A DNA stretch of 6,027 nucleotides from assembly GCA_029934195.1 (NCBI GenBank), contig JAOZMQ010000196.1, positions 1 through 6,027 on the forward strand. Reading direction: 5' to 3'. Below the pieces are notes generated by a model. It was not told the origin of the DNA. It made no database searches and saw only the letters and a list, made by a program, of their open reading frames with translations. This document shows positions 1 through 5,696 of the stretch, in pieces. Source of the stretch: Candidatus Cloacimonadota bacterium (GTDB lineage Bacteria; Cloacimonadota; Cloacimonadia; Cloacimonadales; JAOZMQ01). Every line of letters starts with the position of its first letter. The first letter of the stretch is position 1. The position numbers were made by a program, and so were the translations under genes.

Positions 1-108
1 AAAACTGATATAAGATCGAATATTATTAAATATAATGAACAAGAAAGACAAGAAATTCATAGAAAAAAAAGACCTGAATTAAAATTAATTAAATCAGGTC
101 TTTCTTGA
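1..108 (+). CDS. Possible C-terminal end of a convergent gene (partial, unrecognised)
   Basis: Frame 1 of the plus strand is open from the left edge to a TGA at 106-108, giving 35 residues that end in 'LKLIKSGLS'. The other two plus frames hit stops within the first 15 bases. The encoded stretch is charged and rich in Lys, Glu and Arg, and the plus strand is purine-rich here, as coding strands are elsewhere in the window. It would converge on trxB, with its last codons lying inside the terminator hairpin. I do not recognise the family. A chance open frame of this length is quite possible, and the minus strand also has an ATG-started open frame from 60 to the edge, without a ribosome binding site. 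Confidence 0.3.
   Translation, partial: KTDIRSNIIKYNEQERQEIHRKKRPELKLIKSGLS
63..103 (-). terminator. Intrinsic terminator ending the trxB transcript
   Basis: A perfect 10-bp inverted repeat (68-77 AAAGACCTGA and 94-103 TCAGGTCTTT) encloses a 16-base AT-rich loop. Read on the minus strand, the 3' arm runs into eight consecutive T residues (63-70), the classic stem plus U-tract of a Rho-independent terminator. It begins 24 bases after the trxB stop. On the plus strand the same hairpin is followed only by TTTCTTG, so it would be a weaker terminator for a convergent gene. Confidence 0.9.
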
Positions 109-127
109 GAGATTCTAAGTCTAAATT

Positions 128-1066
128 TTATAAAGTTTTATTTAACTCTTCATCATTTTCATCAATCCATTTTTCTGCACTGAATGCTGCAATTGCACCA
201 TCACTAACAGCGGTGACTACTTGACGTAATACTTTGTGAACAATATCGCCGGCAGCATAAACACCAGGTAATTTTGTCTGCATTTTTTCATCGGTGATAA
301 TGAAACCTCCGGAATCAAGTTCAACTTGGTCTTTCAACAATTGATTATTTGGGAGAACTCCAACATAAATGAAGACACCATCAACTTTTAAATCACTTTC
401 AACATTTGTTTTCTTGTTCAAAAGTGTTAATGACTGAACAAATTGATCACCATTTATTTCTTTTACAACTGAGTCCCACACGATCTCGATTTTTTCATTT
501 TTGAAGGCACGTTCTTGAATGGCATGAACAGCTCTCAATTTATCTCTTCGATGAATAATATAAACTTTCGAAGCAAATTTTGTCAGGAATAAAGCTTCCT
601 CAACTGCAGAATCTCCTCCACCAACAATAGCAACTACACTATTACGATATAAAGCTCCATCGCAAGTTGCACAATACGAAACACCGCGACCTGTTAATCT
701 TTCCTCACCTGGAACGTTCATTTTTCTAGGAAATGCCCCGGTACTGAAAATGACAACTTTTGCTTTGTAAGTTTCTTTTGATGTTTTAATGATTTTCCAA
801 AGACCTTCTACTTTTATTTCCAAGACTTCATCTGTTTTAAATTCAGCCCCAAATTTATCAACCTGTGCTTTCATTTTATCAATTAGATCAAATCCCGACA
901 TTGTTACTTCAAATCCGGGGTAATTTTCAACTTCATTTGTTAAAACAATCTGACCACCAACAAGACCTTTTTCAAAAATTATGGTTTTCAATCCGCCTCT
1001 TGCAGAATAGACCCCTGCTCCTAAACCACCTGGTCCGGCACCGATAATTACAACATCATAAATCAT
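128..1066 (-). CDS. trxB: Thioredoxin-disulfide reductase
   Basis: Low-molecular-weight thioredoxin reductase, a cytosolic FAD enzyme that passes electrons from NADPH to thioredoxin. The 312-residue length is normal for the family. Visible in order: FAD dinucleotide motif GAGPGG (9-14), the redox-active CATC at 132-135 within YCATCDGALY, the NADPH motif GGGDSAVEEA (149-158), HRRDKLRA (172-179), whose arginines match NADPH-preferring members, and the C-terminal FAD motif AAGDI (271-275). The frame extends 22 codons upstream to 1132. I chose the ATG at 1064-1066 because GGAGG lies 4 bases before it, the protein then begins MIYDVVIIGAG as family members do, and the extension would run through the promoter. 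It lies 69 bases after cdd with its own promoter. No thioredoxin gene is adjacent. Confidence 0.96.
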   Translation of the reverse strand: MIYDVVIIGAGPGGLGAGVYSARGGLKTIIFEKGLVGGQIVLTNEVENYPGFEVTMSGFDLIDKMKAQVDKFGAEFKTDEVLEIKVEGLWKIIKTSKETYKAKVVIFSTGAFPRKMNVPGEERLTGRGVSYCATCDGALYRNSVVAIVGGGDSAVEEALFLTKFASKVYIIHRRDKLRAVHAIQERAFKNEKIEIVWDSVVKEINGDQFVQSLTLLNKKTNVESDLKVDGVFIYVGVLPNNQLLKDQVELDSGGFIITDEKMQTKLPGVYAAGDIVHKVLRQVVTAVSDGAIAAFSAEKWIDENDEELNKTL

Positions 1067-1070
1067 ATAT

Positions 1071-1075
1071 CCTCC
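1071..1075 (-). promoter_or_regulatory. Ribosome binding site that fixes the trxB start
   Basis: GGAGG on the minus strand, 4 bases before the ATG at 1066. It selects this ATG over the in-frame upstream start at 1132, which has no such site. Confidence 0.85.
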
Positions 1076-1104
1076 AATTATTATTATTTTTAGTCTCAAA
1101 AAAA

Positions 1105-1132
1105 AATATATTAAAATATTTGATACTGTCAA
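1105..1132 (-). promoter_or_regulatory. Sigma-70-type promoter for trxB
   Basis: On the minus strand a perfect TTGACA (-35, 1127-1132) is followed after 16 bases by TATATT (-10, 1105-1110, five of six matches to TATAAT). It starts 3 bases past the cdd stop codon. Transcription would begin near 1098, leaving a leader of about 30 bases with the GGAGG site. This is the best promoter match I found in the window and suggests trxB can be expressed apart from the genes upstream of it. No operator repeat is obvious. Confidence 0.7.
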
Positions 1133-1135
1133 ATT

Positions 1136-1528
1136 TTATTTTTTGTTTTGATTTAATGAAAATCCAAGCGGTAAGAGTTCCTTAATTGTTGTTACTTTTT
1201 CTTTATCTTTTGAGACAATTAGAATTTCTATCTCGTTTCCAAATTCTGATAAGACTTGCCTACAAGCTCCACATGGAGCAAATAAAATATCAGTATTAGT
1301 AAAGACAACGAGTGCTGAAAATTCTCTTTCTCCATCAGCAACCGCAGAAAAGATAGCAGTTCTTTCTGCACAATTTGTTAACGAATATGATGCATTTTCG
1401 ACATTACATCCTTGATATATTTTCCCGGATTTTGTCAATAAAGCTGCTCCAACTTTAAAACCGGAATATGGAGCATAAGCTTTCTCAGATGCTTTTTTTG
1501 CGATAGGGATTAATTCTCGAATATCCAT
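1136..1528 (-). CDS. cdd: Cytidine deaminase
   Basis: Hydrolytic deamination of cytidine and deoxycytidine to uridine and deoxyuridine, in pyrimidine salvage in the cytosol. The 130-residue length fits the small homotetrameric class. The substrate-binding N-terminal motif AYAPYSGFKVGAALL (17-31) and CNVENASYS (41-49) are present. The catalytic CAE is at 53-55, with Cys53 as zinc ligand and Glu55 as proton shuttle, and PCGACRQ (85-91) supplies Cys86 and Cys89, completing the three-cysteine zinc site. The ATG at 1526-1528 has GGAGG 4 bases upstream. The gene starts 15 bases after rlmH ends, so it is probably co-transcribed with rlmH and ptb. No nucleoside phosphorylase or transporter is adjacent. 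Confidence 0.96.
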   Translation of the reverse strand: MDIRELIPIAKKASEKAYAPYSGFKVGAALLTKSGKIYQGCNVENASYSLTNCAERTAIFSAVADGEREFSALVVFTNTDILFAPCGACRQVLSEFGNEIEILIVSKDKEKVTTIKELLPLGFSLNQNKK

Positions 1529-1543
1529 TTTTCCTCCAAAAGA

Positions 1544-2008
1544 TTAATAATGATATTTTTTCCCATTAATAATTGTAAATGCTCTATAAATTTGTTCAAT
1601 AAGAAAAAGGCGAATCATTTGATGTGTAAATGTAGATTTAGAAAAACTCATTATAATATTTCCTTCCTTCATAAGTTTTCTGGATAATCCATAAACTCCA
1701 CCAATAATAAATTGAATATCTTGAAACCCTTTTTTGCTGTTAATGAAATTTGCAAATTCTTTTGAAGAATATTGCTTTCCATTTTCATCTAAAAACACCT
1801 TAAAACTATTTGGTTTCAGATGTCTAGAAATGATTTCAGCTTCCTTATTTTTCACAATTTCGGTATTGATATTTTTAGTTAATTTTATATCCTGTAATTG
1901 TAAAACTTTGATTTGAGCGAAAGAAGAGAGTCGCTTTAGAAATTCCGCAACTCCTTCTTCAATATATTTTTGTTTAGATTTTCCTAAATATATAATCTCA
2001 ATTGACAT
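1544..2008 (-). CDS. rlmH: 23S rRNA pseudouridine-1915 N3-methyltransferase RlmH
   Basis: SPOUT-class methyltransferase that uses S-adenosylmethionine to methylate pseudouridine 1915 in helix 69 of 23S rRNA, acting on assembled 70S ribosomes. At 154 residues it matches the E. coli protein (about 155). Family marks: FLDENGKQYSS (72-82), the SAM-binding knot motif FIIGGVYGL (100-108), SFSKSTFTHQMIRLFLIEQ (121-139) with His129, and the characteristic C-terminus GKKYHY (149-154). The ATG at 2006-2008 is only 2 bases beyond the ptb stop. No strong Shine-Dalgarno is visible (the best is a GAG within the ptb end), so translation probably depends on coupling to ptb. Earlier names for the family are YbeA and DUF163. 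Confidence 0.95.
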   Translation of the reverse strand: MSIEIIYLGKSKQKYIEEGVAEFLKRLSSFAQIKVLQLQDIKLTKNINTEIVKNKEAEIISRHLKPNSFKVFLDENGKQYSSKEFANFINSKKGFQDIQFIIGGVYGLSRKLMKEGNIIMSFSKSTFTHQMIRLFLIEQIYRAFTIINGKKYHY

Positions 2009-2010
2009 TA

Positions 2011-2907
2011 TTAAGCACTCAAAATTCCTAATGCCATTGAAAGAAATTTTGTTTCCGCATCGTCAGCTCTTGAAGCAATAAGAATCGGAGCTTTTGCACC
2101 CATAACTACATGTGCCACTCGATATTTACAATAGTAAGTTAAGGATTTTCCAAAGATATTTCCAGCTTCGATATTCGGAACCACAAGAACATCGGCATCT
2201 CCGGCAACTTCTGATTTGATACCTTTCATTTCAGCAGATTTTTTACTGATTGCATTATCAAAAGCAAGAGGTCCATCAACGATACAACCTTTGATTTGTC
2301 CTCGTTGATTCATCTTTGCAATAAGAGCAGCATCGACAGTTGACTGAACTTTTGGATTTACTGTCTCTGAATGTGTTAGCATTGCAACTTTTGGATTTAT
2401 ATTTCCTAAACCGTGAGCAACAGAAACACAATTATTTACAATTGAGATCTTTTCTTTCAAATTTGGTAAAGGGAGAAAGCCACCATCGCCCATCAAAATG
2501 ATTCTTTCAGGAGTTTCATAAGCCAAAACATCGCTCATAGTATTTCCGGTTCGGAGACCTTTTTCTTTATTTAATACAGCTTTCAATAAAATTCCACTAC
2601 TGCATTTTCCTTTAAGAATTAGATGAGCTTCTCCATTTTTAACAACCTCTACTGCTTTTTCTGCAGCTTTTACAAAATCAGAGCCGGTATCAATAATCAG
2701 AAAAGAATCCACAAATTCTTCAAAATTTTCTTGCAAATATTTTTTAATAATAGTTTCTTCGCCAATCAAAATACAATCTGCAAGATTTTCTTTTTTTGCC
2801 ATAACAGCTGCTTCGATAGCAGTCATTGTTTGAGCTGCTGCAATTGCAACAATTTTATTTGGCATTTGTTTTACTTTCTCTAACATTTCATTAAAATTTT
2901 TTACCAT
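2011..2907 (-). CDS. ptb: Phosphate butyryltransferase-type acyltransferase (Pta/Ptb family)
   Basis: Member of the phosphate acetyl/butyryl transferase family, which interconverts an acyl-CoA plus phosphate with an acyl phosphate plus CoA in the cytosol; with an acyl kinase this yields ATP. The single-domain, 298-residue form and the motifs RTGNTMSDVLAYE (119-131), GDGGFLPLPN (140-149), DGPLAFDNA (211-219), VAGDADVLVVPNIEAGN (234-250) and SRADDAETK (279-287) are closer to Ptb than to standard Pta. Substrate (butyryl, branched-chain or acetyl) cannot be read from sequence. No butyrate kinase is adjacent, which weakens the specific name. The ATG at 2905-2907 has GGAGG 5 bases upstream; the longer frame from TTG at 2919 starts inside that site and is rejected. 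It ends 2 bases before rlmH. Confidence 0.88.
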   Translation of the reverse strand: MVKNFNEMLEKVKQMPNKIVAIAAAQTMTAIEAAVMAKKENLADCILIGEETIIKKYLQENFEEFVDSFLIIDTGSDFVKAAEKAVEVVKNGEAHLILKGKCSSGILLKAVLNKEKGLRTGNTMSDVLAYETPERIILMGDGGFLPLPNLKEKISIVNNCVSVAHGLGNINPKVAMLTHSETVNPKVQSTVDAALIAKMNQRGQIKGCIVDGPLAFDNAISKKSAEMKGIKSEVAGDADVLVVPNIEAGNIFGKSLTYYCKYRVAHVVMGAKAPILIASRADDAETKFLSMALGILSA

Positions 2908-2912
2908 TAGAT

Positions 2913-2917
2913 CCTCC
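2913..2917 (-). promoter_or_regulatory. Ribosome binding site that fixes the ptb start
   Basis: Minus-strand GGAGG lies 5 bases before the ATG at 2907. The alternative TTG start (2917-2919) overlaps this very site (TTGGAGGATCTAATG), so the four extra codons are almost certainly not translated. Confidence 0.85.
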
Positions 2918-2965
2918 AATATTTATCTTTCGTTATTATTTTTTTCATCATTTGGGAAAATAATT

Positions 2966-2983
2966 CTTTACTATAATGTAAAG
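2966..2983. repeat. Short palindrome in the gap upstream of ptb
   Basis: CTTTAC-TATAAT-GTAAAG: a perfect 6-bp inverted repeat with a 6-base centre, about 60 bases upstream of the ptb start and 26 bases past the sigma gene stop. On the minus strand the centre reads ATTATA and a -10-like TATAGT (2970-2975) overlaps the right arm, but no acceptable -35 lies 16-18 bases away. It has no U-tract and little G+C, so it is not a good terminator. It could be an operator or a chance AT-rich palindrome. Confidence 0.3.
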
Positions 2984-3008
2984 TTTATTTCGTAATAGTT
3001 CCATAAGT

Positions 3009-3872
3009 TTATGATTCTTCGTTGATAATATTATCAATATCATTTTCAACATTTTTATATAATTCTGCATGGATTTTCATCAATGCTTCCTTTTGAATTT
3101 GTCGAACTCGTTCACGTGTAAGACCGAGTTCTTCAGCTATACGTGCAAAGTTTTTCCTTTGACCTGTTTCCAATCCAAAATTTGTTTTTATAATATATTC
3201 ATCTCGCGGACTCAGTTTTTTAATTGAGTGCTCAATGCTCTTATCCATTTTTTCTTTGTAGTATAGAGTTTTAGGGTCAAGATTCGCAAGATCTTCAATG
3301 AAATCAATAATACCAACATTTGTTTTTCTATCAGTAACTTTAATTTTATCAATTGAGAGAATCTTTTTTTGAGCAGTGTCTATTTTTTCTATCTCTGAAA
3401 GAGAAAGTTCTGTTTTTTCAGCAATATCATCGTAAGTTGCATTTTGTCCAATTTCAGCAAGAACTTTATCTTTAGCAAGTTTAATTTTTGAAGCGAGAGT
3501 TACTTTTCCTAAAGGAACTCGTATTAAGGATGTTTTTTCTGCAATTGCCGCCCGAATACGTTGTCTAATCCACCAAACTGCGTAAGAGATTAATTTAATC
3601 TCTTGATTTGGATTAAATTTTTCAATAGCTTTTATCAATCCTATATTCCCTTCGCTAATTAATTCATTTAAGGAAAGCCCTCGATGTTTATAATGTGATG
3701 CAATTTTAACAACGAATTTTAAATTTGCTTGAATTAATAAATCTGTTGCTTCCTTATTTCCATTTTGAGATTTAAGAGCTAATTCATGCTCCTCTTCACG
3801 AGAGAGAGTTTTTATCTCGGAAATTTCTTGCAAATACTTCTGTAATCCTTGGTCGTTAAAAATCTTATCCAT
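3009..3872 (-). CDS. rpoD: RNA polymerase sigma-70 family factor, primary-type without region 1.1
   Basis: Directs RNA polymerase to promoters. Domains in order: region 1.2 (about 9-41), sigma-2 (about 45-112) with NLKFVVKIA, LISEGNIGLIKA and the -10 recognition segment SYAVWWIRQ (96-104), sigma-3 (about 118-190), and sigma-4 (about 208-276) ending in the -35-binding helix-turn-helix with LTRERVRQIQKEAL (251-264). The acidic region 1.1 and the large non-conserved insertion of E. coli RpoD are absent. The 287-residue form with SYAVWWIRQ is typical of Bacteroidetes/Chlorobi-type primary sigma factors, but some usually well-kept positions differ (FNPNQEIKL before SYAV, AEKTSLIRVP after it). A group 2 stress or stationary-phase paralogue is therefore possible. 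ATG at 3870-3872 has AAGGA 6 bases upstream. It follows merR after 108 bases. Confidence 0.92.
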   Translation of the reverse strand: MDKIFNDQGLQKYLQEISEIKTLSREEEHELALKSQNGNKEATDLLIQANLKFVVKIASHYKHRGLSLNELISEGNIGLIKAIEKFNPNQEIKLISYAVWWIRQRIRAAIAEKTSLIRVPLGKVTLASKIKLAKDKVLAEIGQNATYDDIAEKTELSLSEIEKIDTAQKKILSIDKIKVTDRKTNVGIIDFIEDLANLDPKTLYYKEKMDKSIEHSIKKLSPRDEYIIKTNFGLETGQRKNFARIAEELGLTRERVRQIQKEALMKIHAELYKNVENDIDNIINEES

Positions 3873-3908
3873 TTTATGTCCTTGAAATTAATCTCTTTAT
3901 ATTTTATT

Positions 3909-3938
3909 AATATCACTTTTTGTCTGAGTATCTGTAAA
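3909..3938 (-). promoter_or_regulatory. Weak candidate promoter for the sigma factor gene
   Basis: In the 108-base gap between merR and the sigma gene the minus strand has TTTACA (3933-3938, five of six to the -35 consensus), an 18-base spacer, then GATATT (3909-3914, four of six to TATAAT). It would give a leader of about 30 bases. In such AT-rich DNA matches of this quality arise easily, so this is only a candidate. No hairpin terminator is visible in the gap, so read-through from merR is also likely. Confidence 0.25.
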
Positions 3939-3980
3939 AAAGAATGAATATGGAAAATCACTCTCTTGTGGTTATATACT

Positions 3981-4286
3981 CTATTTATTTAATAATTCAT
4001 TAACATGATCAGTTACAAAATCAAAAAGTTCGTCATCATCAATATGGTATGACTTTGCTAAAGAGAAAACTAATTTAACTCCAGAAAGTTTCATTCCAAC
4101 TTCTTGAGTCAGTGTTAGAATCAAAGTAATTCTATTCAAATCCTTTTTATTAAAAAGTCTAATATTTTTTTTTGTTCTGTCCGGTTTTATTAAACCACGT
4201 TTCTCATACATTCTGATTGTTTGTTCATGAACGCCAATTCTTTTAGCAATTTCTCCTATAAAAAAAAAATCTTTTTCAATATGCAT
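3981..4286 (-). CDS. MerR-family transcriptional regulator, HspR-like
   Basis: A 101-residue DNA-binding protein with an N-terminal MerR winged helix-turn-helix (about 8-75): FIGEIAKRIGVHEQTIRMYE (9-28), GLIKPDRT (31-38), then RLFNKKDLNRI. The 'VHEQTIRMYEKRGLIKP' segment and the 'QEVGMKLSGVKLVFSLAK' stretch resemble HspR, the repressor of heat-shock genes that binds CTTGAGT-N7-ACTCAAG elements. There are no cysteines for metal or redox sensing. The short tail after residue 80 leaves no room for an effector domain. No dnaK, dnaJ or clpB lies nearby, so the target is unknown. ATG at 4284-4286 with GGAG 6 bases upstream; the gene follows the peptidase after 14 bases. Oddities: 10-T and 9-A homopolymers lie inside the coding strand. 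Confidence 0.88.
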   Translation of the reverse strand: MHIEKDFFFIGEIAKRIGVHEQTIRMYEKRGLIKPDRTKKNIRLFNKKDLNRITLILTLTQEVGMKLSGVKLVFSLAKSYHIDDDELFDFVTDHVNELLNK

Positions 4287-4300
4287 TTTATTCTCCGATT

Positions 4301-5446
4301 TTAATCTAATCCTGTCAAAACTTGTCGCGGATTAATAGCTTTTCCTTTTTTTCTATATTCAAAATGTAGGTGAGGAGCAGTAGCATTTCCTGTTTTCCCT
4401 ACTGTTGAAATTGGTTGTCCTTTATTAACATTATCACCTAATCGCACAAGGTTTACTTCATTATGAGCGTAAACTGTCATCACAAAATCAGCATGTTCGA
4501 GAACAATAACATTTCCATAACCTCTTTGTTTACCGGAAAAGACTACTTTACCTCGAAGTACTGCATGGATAGGTTCTCCACTTGGTGCTCCTATGTCAAT
4601 TCCTTTATGAGGTCGATTATTTCTTAATCCAAATTCTGAAAGAACTTTCCCTTTTAAAGGAAGAAACAAATCATTACGAAGTACTTTTGACGCAACAACA
4701 GATGCTTGTTTTTTTAAGACATCTTTTTTCTTTTTTATTGATGTTTTTACAATTTTCTTTGTAGAATTATTTAATTTACTTCCCTTTTTTAATCTTAATT
4801 TTTGACCAATTTCTAAGTTATTTGAAGAAAGATTATTTATAGATTTCAAATTATCAACCGTCATAGAATACTTTTTTGATATTCCATATAAAGTTTCACT
4901 TTTCTTTACAATATGGAAGTTTTCAACAGACGGTTTTTGCGTTGGAATTGTTTTGGTAGTAGGTTGTTTTTGAGGTTTAGTTTTCTTTATTGAAGTTTCA
5001 GTCTTTGCTACAAGAAATATTTTTTGACCAGAGTGAATTTCAAAAGATTCCAAATTATTAAAGTCCATAATGTCCATAATATCAAGATCATACATCTTTG
5101 AAATCCTATAAATGGTTTCCCCTTTTTTGACTATATGAAAACTACTTTTTGGTTTTTTCCGGCGTGTTACAAATTCATTTTTTGATTTCAAATTTGGTAT
5201 AAGATAGATTTTTTGTCCTACAAATATTTTATCAGATGCTAAACTATTATAAATTTTTAAATCATTAACTGAAATTGAATATTTTTTACTTATTTTACTA
5301 AGATTTTCGCCACGTTTTACTATATGATATTTTTCAGAAGAAGTTACATAAATTGGATTACATTGGAGGGTATAAAACTTAACAGAAATTAAAATAAAAA
5401 CAACAAAGAATACAAATTTTCTATTAATATTTGATTGAAAAGTCAT
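4301..5446 (-). CDS. Secreted or membrane-anchored LysM/M23 murein endopeptidase
   Basis: Cell-wall metallopeptidase of the LytM/M23 class that cuts peptide cross-links in peptidoglycan. Residues 9-27 form a basic-then-hydrophobic signal peptide or anchor (RKFVFFVVFILISV); Cys29 follows, but TLQC is a poor lipobox. Three LysM peptidoglycan-binding repeats lie at about 40-83, 103-146 and 177-219, each starting YHIV or FHIV and ending in GQKI/GQKL. They are separated by Thr/Lys/Pro-rich (150-175) and Lys-rich (221-257) linkers. The M23 domain (about 261-375) keeps the zinc and catalytic residues: HKGID (His280, Asp284), YAH (His328) and HLHFEY (His359, His361). It should therefore be active, unlike degenerate NlpD/EnvC activators with the same architecture. 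GGAG lies 6 bases before the ATG at 5444-5446. The start overlaps acyP by 23 bases, suggesting coupling. Confidence 0.94.
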   Translation of the reverse strand: MTFQSNINRKFVFFVVFILISVKFYTLQCNPIYVTSSEKYHIVKRGENLSKISKKYSISVNDLKIYNSLASDKIFVGQKIYLIPNLKSKNEFVTRRKKPKSSFHIVKKGETIYRISKMYDLDIMDIMDFNNLESFEIHSGQKIFLVAKTETSIKKTKPQKQPTTKTIPTQKPSVENFHIVKKSETLYGISKKYSMTVDNLKSINNLSSNNLEIGQKLRLKKGSKLNNSTKKIVKTSIKKKKDVLKKQASVVASKVLRNDLFLPLKGKVLSEFGLRNNRPHKGIDIGAPSGEPIHAVLRGKVVFSGKQRGYGNVIVLEHADFVMTVYAHNEVNLVRLGDNVNKGQPISTVGKTGNATAPHLHFEYRKKGKAINPRQVLTGLD

Positions 5447-5696
5447 GATATTCTCCGATTGCTGTTAATTCTCTAACTTCAAGATTATGAACCCATGAAT
5501 AATCAGGACCTTTACGTATGATATTTATAAATTCTCGCAAATTTGATTCATCACCACTGGCAATAATCTTTACTTTACCGTTTCCAAGATTCTTTACATA
5601 ACCTTTTAGTTGATAGAGCCTTGCTTTACTATATGCAAAATATCTGTATCCAACACCTTGAACTCGACCTGATACAATTATTTCCACACTTTTCAT
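5424..5696 (-). CDS. acyP: Acylphosphatase
   Basis: Small cytosolic enzyme that hydrolyses acyl phosphates such as acetyl phosphate, carbamoyl phosphate and 1,3-bisphosphoglycerate. The 90-residue length is standard. The signature GRVQGVGYR (10-18) carries the phosphate-binding loop and catalytic Arg18; GYVKNLGNGKVKI (32-44) provides catalytic Asn36 and the second signature; the C-terminus ends FSIKY as in many family members. ATG at 5694-5696 has AAGGA 7 bases upstream. Its last 23 bases overlap the peptidase gene in another frame. It is the first complete gene of the minus-strand run; I could not find a convincing promoter upstream. Ptb, further along, also handles acyl phosphates, but the two are separated by three unrelated genes, so a functional link is only a possibility. 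Confidence 0.95.
   Translation of the reverse strand: MKSVEIIVSGRVQGVGYRYFAYSKARLYQLKGYVKNLGNGKVKIIASGDESNLREFINIIRKGPDYSWVHNLEVRELTAIGEYHDFSIKY

Noticed and set aside
865..1047. 60-codon plus-strand open frame within trxB
   Set aside because: Lies antisense inside a well-supported gene, has no ribosome binding site and no family-like sequence.
1067..1132. N-terminal extension of trxB from 1132
   Set aside because: Would add 22 residues not typical of the family, lacks a binding site and would cover the promoter; the ATG at 1066 has GGAGG.
1734..1916. 60-codon plus-strand open frame within rlmH
   Set aside because: Antisense shadow of rlmH; Phe/Leu/Ser-rich composition as expected from the complement.
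2623..2883. 86-codon plus-strand open frame within ptb
   Set aside because: Antisense to ptb; repetitive Phe/Cys/Asn-rich translation with no plausible fold or start signal.
4103..4109. CTTGAGT, an exact half of the HspR operator, inside merR
   Set aside because: The partner ACTCAAG is missing at the expected distance and the bases are coding (Thr-Gln-Glu); one half-site is expected by chance.
4290..4318. TTGACA-N17-GAGAAT at the end of the peptidase gene, ahead of merR
   Set aside because: The -35 is coding sequence (LTGLD), the -10 coincides with the Shine-Dalgarno region and the transcript would be nearly leaderless; coincidence is more likely.
4582..4764. 60-codon plus-strand open frame within the peptidase gene
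   Set aside because: Antisense to the M23 domain and linker; no independent evidence.
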